A stretch of 64,000 nucleotides of DNA from Candidatus Hydrothermarchaeum profundi (GTDB lineage Archaea; Hydrothermarchaeota; Hydrothermarchaeia; Hydrothermarchaeales; Hydrothermarchaeaceae): contig MTMF02000008.1 of the NCBI GenBank assembly GCA_002011125.2, positions 62,001 to 126,000 on the forward strand. Reading direction: 5' to 3'. A program made the position numbers and the translations under genes. This document shows positions 1-8,642 of the stretch, in pieces. How positions within the stretch are numbered: the first letter of the stretch is position 1; every line of letters begins with the position of its first letter. Under the pieces are notes generated by a model. The model did not search any database, was not told the DNA's origin, and saw only the letters and a program-made list of their open reading frames with translations.

Positions 1-224
1 ACGTAGATTTAGGATATGATATTGAAAAGGTAGCTTATTATACGATGGGGGCAGTAGCAAGTATTGCTCCTGAAACCCCTGAGATTATTGTACAGGTATT
101 TAATAATGGCACTTTAATTGCAGAGTTTGAAGTTCAAACACAAGCTGTTTTAGACTTAACCGAGGGACTAATCTCAGAGCAAGAGTTCATAGATAAAATT
201 GACAAAAAAGTACAACGGGAGTGA
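1..224 (+). CDS. C-terminal tail of an unidentified protein (partial)
   Basis: An open frame enters from the left edge and stops with TGA at 222-224, giving about 73 residues. The tail is acidic, with beta-strand-like stretches (EIIVQVFNNGTLIAEFEV) followed by a charged helical end (SEQEFIDKIDKKVQRE). No family is recognisable from this fragment. It lies 50 bases before mer on the same strand, so the two may be cotranscribed. The frame is clean over its whole length, which supports real coding. Confidence 0.6.
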   Translation, partial: VDLGYDIEKVAYYTMGAVASIAPETPEIIVQVFNNGTLIAEFEVQTQAVLDLTEGLISEQEFIDKIDKKVQRE

Positions 225-274
225 AAACATTTTGAATAAAATTTTATGTTGCTCTCTTTCAATATTACTTTCCT

Positions 275-1279
275 ATGAATAAATATGCCGATGGATTAAG
301 TTTTAGTATAGAGTTTATTCCAAGTGAAGACTATCTCAAGACGATATACCACGGTGTATTAGCAGAGAAATCAGGATTTGATTGCATCTGGGTTACCCAT
401 CACTTCAATAACTTGGATGTTTATATAGTTTTAACCACTATAGCTAACTACACTAACAGGATTCTACTCGGGCCGGGGGTCACAAATCCCTATCTCTATC
501 ATCCAGTATTAAATGCTTCCACCGTCTTATCTTTGGATAAAATATCGGGCGGCAGAGCGGTTTTTGGAATTGGAGCTGGCGATAAAACTACTTTAGATTC
601 TGCAGGCATTGAGAGGAAGAATCCTGTGGAAACTATTGAAGAGAGCATAGAAATAATTAGAGGGTTATTGAGAGGAGAAAGAGTAAATTACAATGGTAGA
701 ATATATAAAATACCTGGTGTTGCTCTAAACATTAAGGCTGATAGGGAGATCCCTGTATACGTTGGTGCTCAAGGTCCTAGGATGCTTGAGATGGCTGGTA
801 GGGTATCTGACGGAGTTTTAGTGAATGCGTCTCATGAAAAGGACTTAGAATTTGCAATAAGGCAGATAAATAAAGGAAAGGGAGAAAGGCGCCGTAAGAT
901 AGATGTATCTGCTTTTACTTGTTTCTCGGTGGACTCGGATCCAAAAAAGGCGAAAAAAGCAGCGCGGCCTATGGTGGCATTCATCGTTGCAGGATCTCAT
1001 CGTTCAATATTAGAGAGACATAATATCCCCAGGGAGGAGATAGATACTATAAAAGGATTCCTAACTGAAGGAAAATATAAAAAGGCCTTTGAATCAGTAA
1101 CCGATCACATGATGGATTCTTTTTGTATTTATGGCACTCCTAAAGAATGTCTTCAAAAGATAGAAGAACTTGAAAAGCTTGGCGTTTCTCAAATTGTGAT
1201 AGGCTCACCAATAGGGCCCGATAAAGAAAAGTCAATTAAATTGATTAGAGATAAAATCATGCCTGCGGTGAGGATTTAA
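275..1279 (+). CDS. mer: 5,10-methylenetetrahydromethanopterin reductase (Mer)
   Basis: F420-dependent flavin-free TIM-barrel reductase of the bacterial-luciferase-like family. It interconverts methylene- and methyl-tetrahydromethanopterin in the cytoplasm. The 334 residues show the Mer hallmarks: GFDCIWVTHHFNN near 35-47, LGPGVTNPY near 66-74, SGGRAVFGIGAGDKTTLD near 90-107, GAQGPRMLEMAGRVSDGVL near 165-183 and GSPIGPDKEKS near the C-terminus. Length is normal for Mer. The ATG at 275 gives the expected N-terminus, but no good ribosome binding site is visible. Its presence implies H4MPT-linked C1 metabolism; it is not by itself evidence for methanogenesis. Confidence 0.92.
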   Translation: MNKYADGLSFSIEFIPSEDYLKTIYHGVLAEKSGFDCIWVTHHFNNLDVYIVLTTIANYTNRILLGPGVTNPYLYHPVLNASTVLSLDKISGGRAVFGIGAGDKTTLDSAGIERKNPVETIEESIEIIRGLLRGERVNYNGRIYKIPGVALNIKADREIPVYVGAQGPRMLEMAGRVSDGVLVNASHEKDLEFAIRQINKGKGERRRKIDVSAFTCFSVDSDPKKAKKAARPMVAFIVAGSHRSILERHNIPREEIDTIKGFLTEGKYKKAFESVTDHMMDSFCIYGTPKECLQKIEELEKLGVSQIVIGSPIGPDKEKSIKLIRDKIMPAVRI

Positions 1280-1691
1280 TTGTATCTGTTATATTTTCTT
1301 CGAAAAGTATACTCTCAAACCCAGAAGCCCCTCCGCCTCTTTTCTTTTTATAATAACCTATTAATGCGCCTATTACCGTAGTAATACCTAGAAGTGGAGG
1401 GCTAGAAACCAAGACTCCTATTAGCAGAGCACCTGCTAGATCTCCATTAAAGATTCTCAAAATCATTATTGATTGGGCAATAACCAACATAATTCCAAAA
1501 CCTAAGCCTAATAGTGAATTAACTATGTATGTTCGGTCAAATAAATCTGGACAAGTAATGCTTAATGGAGCGAGTGCTATTAGAATAAATACAAAGAAAC
1601 TGCTCGCAGTGGTTAAAGCGATAGTCATTAAAGCCGTGTAGAATAACAAAATTCTCCCAATGAGATGTATATCACCTGAGGGATAATCCAA
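1257..1691 (-). CDS. Four-helix membrane protein, last gene of the cytochrome operon
   Basis: 144 residues with about four hydrophobic segments (near 10-45, 55-75, 80-115) and a charged C-terminal tail rich in K and E. No family is recognised. The start overlaps the end of the B12/radical SAM gene by 20 bases, so it is very probably translated in the same operon. Its 3' end runs 23 bases into the convergent mer gene. A membrane partner for the upstream cytochrome or radical SAM product is a guess from position only. Confidence 0.7.
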   Translation of the reverse strand: MDYPSGDIHLIGRILLFYTALMTIALTTASSFFVFILIALAPLSITCPDLFDRTYIVNSLLGLGFGIMLVIAQSIMILRIFNGDLAGALLIGVLVSSPPLLGITTVIGALIGYYKKKRGGGASGFESILFEENITDTIKSSPQA

Positions 1692-3357
1692 AATTTTTTA
1701 GAACCTCCTTTATGCCTATTTTGGACCAGTTCAACTCGCTACTCCCACAAAATATCCTATTATTCAAATATTCGAGGTCTTCCCTTATCATTTGTGAGGA
1801 CAGACCTTTAGCTCTAAGTTCATCAACTGTCTTTATGATCTTTCTAGAGGCATTTATCTGATAGAGAATCTTCTCTTTTTCATCTTGGGTTAGTATCCCG
1901 TAGTTTTCTTTTATACTTGCTAATTTCATAGCAGATCTATACGTCAACTCAACTATCTCGCTCCGTTTGAGGTATTGGGTTTCATAGCTTAGAAGGTCTC
2001 TCCATGTGATAGCAGTTTCTAGAAGATCGAAATGGTCTTTGAGGGTTTTGCAATGTTTAATAAAGCCATATTTATTGGGGTGCTCGAAAGCCAATGAACC
2101 CGGGTCTAAAAATGGCGCATATGGAGATAAGAAGGGCTGTATTCTACCGTCGTTAGAAAATTTTTCTAAAAGATGTTCGCAGTATCTTACAGTTTCCATT
2201 ACGCTATTCCATGTTTGATGGCCGAGTCCAATAATAAAGTATATGTCAAACCTATTACAACCTTTTTCAAGCGCAGTGTCTATCATTTTAGTCAGTTCGT
2301 TATTAGTATAACATCTTCCTTGAAGACGTCGTATTTCTTCATCGTGGGATTCTGGCGAGATCTCAATAGAGAAATCTGGAATAGATTTAGATAATTTATC
2401 TAGAAAAAGTCTAGTTGGGGGTGAAAAAAACTCGAATATAACTGGGATATCAATATCTTCTTTTTTTAAGAGTTCTAGTATCCTTTCTCCATAATCTCTA
2501 CTTATTTGGAGTAAGTCCCCTATTATAAAACAAGGACTTTTAAATGAGGAAATAGCAAGTATATCCTCAACTATCTTTTCTGGTTCCTTAAATGCGATAT
2601 TTCTCCTTCTACATATATTCCTGTAAGCAAATCTGGAACCGCCACATGTCGGGCAGTTATTTTTACATCCTTTACAGCTCAATACAGCCATAATAGGCTT
2701 ATCTAGGAAATTCATATATGGTATAAAATCCATTAGACTCCGCATGCTTTTCAAGCCTTTGAGGAAAAAAGAATAATTTATCGAAAAGTCATCTAGATTT
2801 CTTGGTACATAGGATAATGGATTTACTACTATTTTGTCGCTTTTTTTATATACTAGGTTAGGGACTTTCCCATAGTCTTTTCCATTTTCAAGAATGTTAA
2901 GTAGCTTTAGGAGGGGCAGCTCGCATGAGTCTCCTCTTATAACGAAATCAATATAATCAAATTTCATCAGTTCATGGTAATAATATGAGGAAGAGAGGCC
3001 CCCAAAAATAATAGGAATTTCCGGATGCCACTTTTTGAAGATCTTTGCTAGATTTATTGCTCCATGTACATGAGGAAGCCAGTGAAGGTCAATTCCTACT
3101 GCCTTAGTTTTAATCTTTCGAAGGTGTTCTTCAACGTCAAAGTTTTTCTTACAAAGCATTTTGAGAGCTATATTATCAATTTTTACATAGAATCCCTGTC
3201 TCTCCAGATATGAGGCTATTGAAGCAAATCCCAGAGGGTACATCTCAAATATTGGGGTAGAGGGTACCAAATCGTTTATGGGGCTCCATATGCCTAGGCG
3301 TTCCCTAAAATCATATATTGTAGGCGGATGTATCAGGGTTAGATCAGCTTCTTTCAT
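1672..3357 (-). CDS. B12-binding / radical SAM protein
   Basis: 561 residues. An N-terminal Rossmann-like cobalamin-binding domain (about 1-170, with PLGFASIASYLERQGF and IIFGGLSSSYY) is followed by a radical SAM domain whose cluster motif lies in CKGCKNNCPTCGGS (near 230-243), then a helical C-terminal region. The architecture is that of the large B12-dependent radical SAM class, which does methyl transfers, ring rearrangements or C-C bond formation. The substrate cannot be read from sequence. It overlaps the genes on both sides (4 and 20 bases) in an operon with a membrane-bound multihaem cytochrome, an unusual partner for this class. Confidence 0.85.
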   Translation of the reverse strand: MKEADLTLIHPPTIYDFRERLGIWSPINDLVPSTPIFEMYPLGFASIASYLERQGFYVKIDNIALKMLCKKNFDVEEHLRKIKTKAVGIDLHWLPHVHGAINLAKIFKKWHPEIPIIFGGLSSSYYYHELMKFDYIDFVIRGDSCELPLLKLLNILENGKDYGKVPNLVYKKSDKIVVNPLSYVPRNLDDFSINYSFFLKGLKSMRSLMDFIPYMNFLDKPIMAVLSCKGCKNNCPTCGGSRFAYRNICRRRNIAFKEPEKIVEDILAISSFKSPCFIIGDLLQISRDYGERILELLKKEDIDIPVIFEFFSPPTRLFLDKLSKSIPDFSIEISPESHDEEIRRLQGRCYTNNELTKMIDTALEKGCNRFDIYFIIGLGHQTWNSVMETVRYCEHLLEKFSNDGRIQPFLSPYAPFLDPGSLAFEHPNKYGFIKHCKTLKDHFDLLETAITWRDLLSYETQYLKRSEIVELTYRSAMKLASIKENYGILTQDEKEKILYQINASRKIIKTVDELRAKGLSSQMIREDLEYLNNRIFCGSSELNWSKIGIKEVLKNFGLSLR

Positions 3358-4133
3358 TTTTCTTCCCTAAGCCCCCTCATCTTCAGTTTAGAAAGAATGA
3401 TCATCATTACTTTGTGTTTCAAAAAAAGAATTACAACAGGGAGGGCTATAAAGCTACTTAGCACTACCGTAATTAATATTATAACTGATGGTTTAGGAAT
3501 ATAGAGATTAAAAGCAACTATTCGTAACCCCTGGCTATCGGCTTCTAGGTAAGGATAGAATTGATAATTTCCGATCCTTATTGGACCTAGGATAAAATCT
3601 TCTCTCTCAGGTTCCACTAGTGATTGAAGGTTAAACATCATCCACCGGGCCATCATTTTAATCTCATACGCACTTGCTAACTCTACTCGCTCGACATGTA
3701 CAACAAATCTTCCTAATCTAAAAACATTCCTATAAGGGCGGTTACGAGACTTCTCAGAAGTAACAAAACCTTCGTCTCCAAATTCTCTAGAAGGTACATC
3801 TCCAGATGAAATAGCTTTTTCTCTTAAATCCTCAAAAAAAGTAATTGCTGAGAACTCATTTGGGAATTCTAATACTTTAACTCTTATTATTTTAGAACCC
3901 TTTACATATTCACATTCCTCGCTATAAACCCCTTCCTTTTCTCTATAAATAAATGATGACAGTTGCCAACCAAGCAAGGCATGGTGAGTTATTTCTTTAA
4001 AATCTAGGGACTCTTCGCTTAAATCCTGATCTGTCGGTGAATATTTAGGAGCTAAGTTTTCGATTTCACTTGCATAAGTAGGTAACGATATTAGTATACT
4101 AATCATAACGAAAAGTTGTAGCATCTTTTCCAA
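3354..4133 (-). CDS. Secreted, membrane-anchored protein of unknown function
   Basis: 259 residues with an N-terminal signal sequence (hydrophobic core LQLFVMISILISL, likely cut after TYAS), an exposed alpha/beta domain of about 180 residues, one C-terminal transmembrane helix (near 220-245) and a short basic cytoplasmic tail ending RGLREEK. No haem motif or conserved Cys pair is present. The exposed domain (FEDLREKAISSGDVPSREFG) recalls small proteins that sit with secreted redox enzymes, but I do not recognise a family. It lies 3 bases after the gene at 4137-4577 and overlaps the radical SAM gene by 4 bases. Confidence 0.75.
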   Translation of the reverse strand: MEKMLQLFVMISILISLPTYASEIENLAPKYSPTDQDLSEESLDFKEITHHALLGWQLSSFIYREKEGVYSEECEYVKGSKIIRVKVLEFPNEFSAITFFEDLREKAISSGDVPSREFGDEGFVTSEKSRNRPYRNVFRLGRFVVHVERVELASAYEIKMMARWMMFNLQSLVEPEREDFILGPIRIGNYQFYPYLEADSQGLRIVAFNLYIPKPSVIILITVVLSSFIALPVVILFLKHKVMMIILSKLKMRGLREEK

Positions 4134-4136
4134 GAG

Positions 4137-4577
4137 TTATTCCTCCGGTATAACTTCCTTAGTGTGGAAAGCATTTATTATCCTCCTAATTGCTGTTGGT
4201 CCAATACTCCCTATGATGACCATCATCGTGAAGTAGAAAGTAAGGACAAAAACAAACTTTGGACCTTTAATGTAAAACGTGCCAAATGGAGTAGCGAGTG
4301 CAAAAAGAACCCCCATAAGATGAAGGCCTATGACAGACCCGATTACCCCATACGGAAGGAATCCTCTAATCCCAGTTTTTTCAAATAAAAATCGTCCAGT
4401 TAGTCCTATTATAAATCCCTTTACTATAGCCTCGGAGAGGATGTTAATTTTCGGCCACCAGTCCATAGGGATATACGCTAACATATTCCCTACTATCAAA
4501 TAATAAAAGCCATTAAAGAAAAACATCGTATATAAGGCAGATAGAACGGTTGTGTAGAACTTACTAATCTTCTTCAT
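4137..4577 (-). CDS. Integral membrane protein next to the multihaem cytochrome
   Basis: 146 residues with four hydrophobic segments (about 10-30, 45-62, 72-95 and 108-130) and short charged loops. No haem-ligating pattern is obvious beyond a single membrane His. Its start overlaps the end of the cytochrome fusion gene by 14 bases, so the two are translationally coupled. Position suggests a membrane subunit for the cytochrome, for example quinone-side electron entry, but the sequence itself does not show this. Confidence 0.7.
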   Translation of the reverse strand: MKKISKFYTTVLSALYTMFFFNGFYYLIVGNMLAYIPMDWWPKINILSEAIVKGFIIGLTGRFLFEKTGIRGFLPYGVIGSVIGLHLMGVLFALATPFGTFYIKGPKFVFVLTFYFTMMVIIGSIGPTAIRRIINAFHTKEVIPEE

Positions 4578-6651
4578 GTGTCACCTCTGCTCTTATATTG
4601 CGTTTTAGAGTTGGGTCATAGTGGCATTCTTCGCAAATCGTGGGTGGCGGAAGGAATCTGTGTACATCTGGCGCATGACACTCTGTGCATGAGATCCCTT
4701 CTCTACCGACATGTACGTCATGACCTATTAAACTTGGATTGCTCCTCTGAGGCAGAATACTGCTATTTAATTTTATGTAACTTGGGGATACTATAGGATT
4801 AAAAATCGGAGTTACAAAGTCTTCACGTAGATGGCAGTTAGTGCATACCTTATCGGGTACGTGAGCATGTCCTTCTATCTCGGTTACCCTTTCAACAAAC
4901 GCCATAACTAGTTCTAGTGGGACCTGATGCGGATACGCATGGTGGCAGTCGTGGCAGTTTGTAACCTTTCCATGTACGCTTTCTTCCCACAAGTAATAAG
5001 GTTCCTCCATAAGCTTTGCTCCGGCATGGCAAAAAACTAGACACATTCGAGAATCGAAATACATAAAATAATAAAACTTGAAACTCAGTACCATAAAGAC
5101 TAACATGAAAATAGATAGAGTAGCTAGAAGTAAAATTTTGAATTTATTTGGAAGGCGAGATATAAATTTTACAATATCATATATCTTATTTTTCTGATAA
5201 TAAATCCCATAAAGTAGGGATCTGAGTCTACCCTTAATATTGAACTTAATTATCAAAATCAGAGTTAAAAAGACTAGAGATGACAATAAAAGTAAAAAAA
5301 AGGAGAGTGATTTTTCTTTGAAGGAATTCAAAATTCTTCTATCGGGGTTAAGTGGATTTTCATCTCTAGAATCTATAATCCCATCTTTATCGGTGTCTCT
5401 ATCAAAAAAATTAGTACCTAAGAAATACTCGTCAGCATCGTTAATTCCGTCTTTATCAGAGTCCTCTCCAACCATTATAATTTTAACGCTATTTCCATCA
5501 TTTCCTATCAAAATTTCAGGCAGGCCATCCCCAGTAATGTCCCCAAGCGTTATAGAAGCTCTAACAGGATTCTCAACGTTATAGCTCCACTTTCTAATTC
5601 CATCGTGAGAGAGACAGTTTATTTTGCCGTTCTGATTACCTATTAACACCTCGTAAATGCCATCACCATCTATGTCCCCAGCTGTTGGAGAACTAAAAAT
5701 TGCTCCACCAGTATTAAAAGTCCATTTTTTTGAGTTATAAGAACTAAGGCAGTACACCTTTCCTTCGAGAGTACCTATTAAAATCTCATAGTTGCCATCT
5801 AAATCCAAGTCATAAATGGAGGGAGGAGAATATATTGATCCATCTATCTTGTAATATCCTTGGATTTCTGTATTACGGATCCAATAAATATGCCCGTCTA
5901 AGGTTCCGACGATGATAACTGAATTTGGTAACCCTACTACTGATTTGACAGGACTTGAAAAATTAAGAATCCTTATAATCTCGCCAGTAGAGTTAAGTAT
6001 GTAGATTTTTCCATCATTACTTCCCAGAAGTATTTCAAGAGTTCCATCTCCGCCTATATCTGCAACTTCTACCGGAGAAGAAGGTCTACTCGCATTAAAA
6101 ATCCACTTTTCGTTCCCTTCATGGTCTAGGCAATATACGCCTCCTCCCTGGATTCCAACGAGTATCTCAAAATAACCATCTTTCTCCAAATCTACGATCG
6201 TAGGAGTGTCAGTAATCTGACCACCTATATTATGACTCCATTTTAATTCTCCATCAGGAGAAATAACATAAATTATACCATCATGATTTCCGAAGATAAT
6301 CTCTTTAGAATTATCTCTATCTAGGTCAGCAACAGAGGGAGTAGCTGATATCCAGTTTCCGGTTTGAAATTTCCATCTTAGGTTTAGGCCATCTTGGTAT
6401 GCTAAGTTGTATATATAATTATCATACGAGGTAATCAATATCTCATTTTTACCATCCAAATCTATGTCAACAATTAAAGGTGCAGCTCTTATAACTCCCT
6501 TTGTATTAAAATTCCATATTACGGCGTTACCCCATGAGCTTAGGTATTCCACTTGAAACTCATAAGGAGAATTAGAAATCGCAACAGCGTAGACCGCCGG
6601 GAAAGAAAGCAAAAATATTAATAAGATTCTTTCCCTGGTTCCTATATTCAT
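4564..6651 (-). CDS. Secreted beta-propeller fused to a membrane multihaem cytochrome c
   Basis: 695 residues. A signal sequence (1-22) leads into about 380 residues of FG-GAP/PQQ-like blades, each with D-x-D-x-D-G-x-x-E-I-L calcium loops (DIDLDGKNEIL, DLDLDGNYEIL, DIDGDGIYEVL). A thrombospondin-type-3-like segment follows (DSDKDGINDADEY, DTDKDGIIDSRDENP), then two transmembrane helices and an exposed C-terminus with haem motifs CLVFCH, CHDCH, CTNCH, CTECH and CEECH. The order of the first two motifs plus M and SVH spacing resembles the NapC/NrfH quinol-oxidising cytochromes. First gene of a five-gene operon. The first motif is CX3CH, not CX2CH. Function inferred: electron transfer from the membrane to an extracellular partner or surface. 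Confidence 0.85.
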   Translation of the reverse strand: MNIGTRERILLIFLLSFPAVYAVAISNSPYEFQVEYLSSWGNAVIWNFNTKGVIRAAPLIVDIDLDGKNEILITSYDNYIYNLAYQDGLNLRWKFQTGNWISATPSVADLDRDNSKEIIFGNHDGIIYVISPDGELKWSHNIGGQITDTPTIVDLEKDGYFEILVGIQGGGVYCLDHEGNEKWIFNASRPSSPVEVADIGGDGTLEILLGSNDGKIYILNSTGEIIRILNFSSPVKSVVGLPNSVIIVGTLDGHIYWIRNTEIQGYYKIDGSIYSPPSIYDLDLDGNYEILIGTLEGKVYCLSSYNSKKWTFNTGGAIFSSPTAGDIDGDGIYEVLIGNQNGKINCLSHDGIRKWSYNVENPVRASITLGDITGDGLPEILIGNDGNSVKIIMVGEDSDKDGINDADEYFLGTNFFDRDTDKDGIIDSRDENPLNPDRRILNSFKEKSLSFFLLLLSSLVFLTLILIIKFNIKGRLRSLLYGIYYQKNKIYDIVKFISRLPNKFKILLLATLSIFMLVFMVLSFKFYYFMYFDSRMCLVFCHAGAKLMEEPYYLWEESVHGKVTNCHDCHHAYPHQVPLELVMAFVERVTEIEGHAHVPDKVCTNCHLREDFVTPIFNPIVSPSYIKLNSSILPQRSNPSLIGHDVHVGREGISCTECHAPDVHRFLPPPTICEECHYDPTLKRNIRAEVTHEED

Positions 6652-6749
6652 TAAAAAATATTTGCTGAAAACTTTAATAAATAGTTTATTTGAATAAATT
6701 TACTAATTTTTTGAATAAAGTTTATATGCCTCCTAAAAATTTATGAAAA

Positions 6750-7793
6750 TTATTTAAAGAGAATCTCCTCTACGGCTTTAATCTTATCTATACCTTTGAC
6801 TTCTACAGGAAAATGAGGCAGTATTACAATTTTTATTTTTTCGCCATACTTTCTTTCCAAGTCCTGTATATAATGCTGTTGCATAGTGTAACGTTGTCTA
6901 TGAAATGGGCACTCGGGATATTCAACAACAAAATTTATTATTAAATGACCAATTCGCAGTCCATATTTCTCAAATTCAGTGATGAGTCTTTCCGTCTGGT
7001 TTACTCCAAGACCTTCAGGAATGGTCACTGCTATAAATTCTGTAGTGTCTGGATCTCTAATTAGGTTTAGTATTTCATGAGAGAGATCTCTCCACCCACT
7101 TATAATCTCAACCATGCTCCTTTTCTTTTTTTTAACCCCAAGGTTCTGTCTTATCTTATCTATATAACTCTGCAGAGAAGCATAAACATGCGTAGCTGCG
7201 CTTAAGTGATCTAAGAACTTGAGAGGCATATTAAGAAGATGAAGTGTTGTAGCTGTTGGTGCGGTATCCCAAATTATCCTATCATACTTTTTATTTCTCA
7301 CTAGATTTAGAATGTAATCTAACATAAATTCCTCTTCTATACCTGGAGATGAGCCTATATAATCCACTATTTCATATTTTACTGGAGCGATTGAGGAAAT
7401 AGCTTCAAAAATTTCTGGCCCAAATTTTTCTCTCCATCTACGTAATATTTCCTCGGTAGTTAATTCTAAGGCACACAAATTTTTAACTCTCTTTATCTCC
7501 GTTTCTTGCGAGCCTATCAAAGTTTCAAATATATCGCTGAGAGACTGGGTAGGATCACTTGAGATTAGCAGAGTTTTTTCTCCCTCTAAAGCAAAATGTA
7601 AGGCAGTAGCGGAGGACGTCGTTGTCTTTCCTACTCCTCCTTTTCCTCCAAACATTAATATCTTTTTATTGCTTTTATCTAAATCAGAAAGGGATGAATA
7701 AGCCACTCTCCTTCCTCGTACATACTGTGTTGTCAGGTTATATATAACTTGGGTAGGAGTATCTTTACTCGTGTATTTTATCAATAAGCTCAA
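6750..7793 (-). CDS. ArsA/Get3-type ATPase
   Basis: 347 residues. Deviant Walker A motif GGKGGVGKTT near 50-59, switch I SSDPTQSLSD, switch II IIWDTAPTATTLHLL and a C-terminal NFVVEYPECPFHRQRY segment typical of the anion-pump/tail-anchored-protein ATPase family. Such ATPases work as dimers that shuttle hydrophobic tail-anchored proteins or drive arsenite efflux. No arsenic genes are nearby, so a Get3-like role is more likely. About 46 residues precede the P-loop, more than usual, and the start overlaps the upstream gene by 29 bases, so translation may begin at an internal codon. Confidence 0.85.
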   Translation of the reverse strand: MSLLIKYTSKDTPTQVIYNLTTQYVRGRRVAYSSLSDLDKSNKKILMFGGKGGVGKTTTSSATALHFALEGEKTLLISSDPTQSLSDIFETLIGSQETEIKRVKNLCALELTTEEILRRWREKFGPEIFEAISSIAPVKYEIVDYIGSSPGIEEEFMLDYILNLVRNKKYDRIIWDTAPTATTLHLLNMPLKFLDHLSAATHVYASLQSYIDKIRQNLGVKKKKRSMVEIISGWRDLSHEILNLIRDPDTTEFIAVTIPEGLGVNQTERLITEFEKYGLRIGHLIINFVVEYPECPFHRQRYTMQQHYIQDLERKYGEKIKIVILPHFPVEVKGIDKIKAVEEILFK

Positions 7794-8067
7794 TTACTTT
7801 TTCTGGGGGAGTTAATGGAATTATATCGAATTTCATGAATTTATACATAGGGTCCTCATGTAGTAGTTTATGAAGTTCAATATGGTCTTTTACATTATAT
7901 ATTGCACAGCCGCCTCTTTTTCCTGTAAAATTACCAAAATATAGTATCTTCCTACTCTTTTTTAAACTATTCCTATACTCTAATCCAGACTTAGCAATTT
8001 CCATTATTTTTTCAGTTTCAACACATTCTAGTTGCTCCCCTATAACTAAATATTCCATTTTTATCAA
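7765..8067 (-). CDS. Small dimeric alpha-beta-barrel-like protein paired with the ArsA-type ATPase
   Basis: 100 residues. The pattern (short strand MEYLVIGEQ, a helix rich in K and E, strand KILYFGNFTGKRGGCAIYNV, a helix, strand KFDIIPLTP, a C-terminal helix) fits the ferredoxin-like fold of muconolactone-isomerase/YCII-type proteins. No catalytic set can be pinned down. It overlaps the ATPase start by 29 bases and has its own ribosome binding site (GGAGGTTGATAAAAATG in sense orientation), so it heads a two-gene operon. A role as partner or regulator of the ATPase is inferred only from coupling. Confidence 0.7.
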   Translation of the reverse strand: MIKMEYLVIGEQLECVETEKIMEIAKSGLEYRNSLKKSRKILYFGNFTGKRGGCAIYNVKDHIELHKLLHEDPMYKFMKFDIIPLTPPEKVIELIDKIHE

Positions 8068-8207
8068 CCTCCGTTACTCTATTAAATTAAATCGGAAGTA
8101 AATTTTTTGGTAATAAAGATTTGATCAAGTATGTTAAAAATAGATTAATGGGGTTAATATATATGTAAAGAGTAATGTTTAGTAAACCTCAGGATATTTG
8201 GGAGGAA

Positions 8208-8215
8208 TTTAAATA
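8208..8215 (+). promoter_or_regulatory. TATA box for the CBS-domain gene
   Basis: TTTAAATA preceded by the purine-rich GGGAGGAA, a plausible BRE, lies 19-26 bases before the ATG at 8234. That spacing puts the start of transcription at or next to the start codon, so the mRNA is probably leaderless. No ribosome binding site is present, which agrees. Confidence 0.55.
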
Positions 8216-8233
8216 TTAAAAGTCAAGGATATC

Positions 8234-8641
8234 ATGTCTAAAAATGTAGTTTCAGTTGATAAGAGTTCTTCAGTATTAGAGGCCGCTAAGTTGATGGATA
8301 AACATAATATAAGTAGCTTGTTAGTTGTTGAGAATAAGAAACCTGTAGGGATAATTACTGAGAGGGATATGGTCAGGAAGGTAATCCTAAATAATCTAGA
8401 TTTAAACTCAAGGGTAGAGAAAGTTATGACTTCTCCCGTGATCTCAATAGAAGCTGATGAGGATATAACTAAGGCGGCGGAGATTTTAATCAACAAGAAG
8501 ATTAGAAGATTGCCTGTTGTGAAAGATAAAAAGCTTGTGGGCATTATTACAGAAACCGATATTTCTAGAAGCTCCCCAAAGGCGTTAGAAGAATTTTCTT
8601 CGTCTATTGAAAAAATAGAAAGATTTTTAAAAGATCTTTAA
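8234..8641 (+). CDS. CBS-domain pair protein
   Basis: 135 residues made almost entirely of two CBS motifs: first about 1-55 (SVLEAAKLMDKHNISSLLV, then VGIITERDMVRKV) and second about 62-118 (DEDITKAAEILINKKIRRLP, then LVGIITETDISR). Stand-alone CBS pairs bind adenine nucleotides or S-adenosyl ligands and act as cytoplasmic sensors. A short helical tail follows. It stands alone between divergent and convergent neighbours. A second, unlinked CBS gene lies at 38237-38650. Confidence 0.88.
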   Translation: MSKNVVSVDKSSSVLEAAKLMDKHNISSLLVVENKKPVGIITERDMVRKVILNNLDLNSRVEKVMTSPVISIEADEDITKAAEILINKKIRRLPVVKDKKLVGIITETDISRSSPKALEEFSSSIEKIERFLKDL

Positions 8642-8642
8642 A

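Noticed and set aside
2006-2394. Overlapping + strand frames inside the radical SAM gene
   Set aside because: Opposite-strand shadows with unnatural composition, no ribosome sites.
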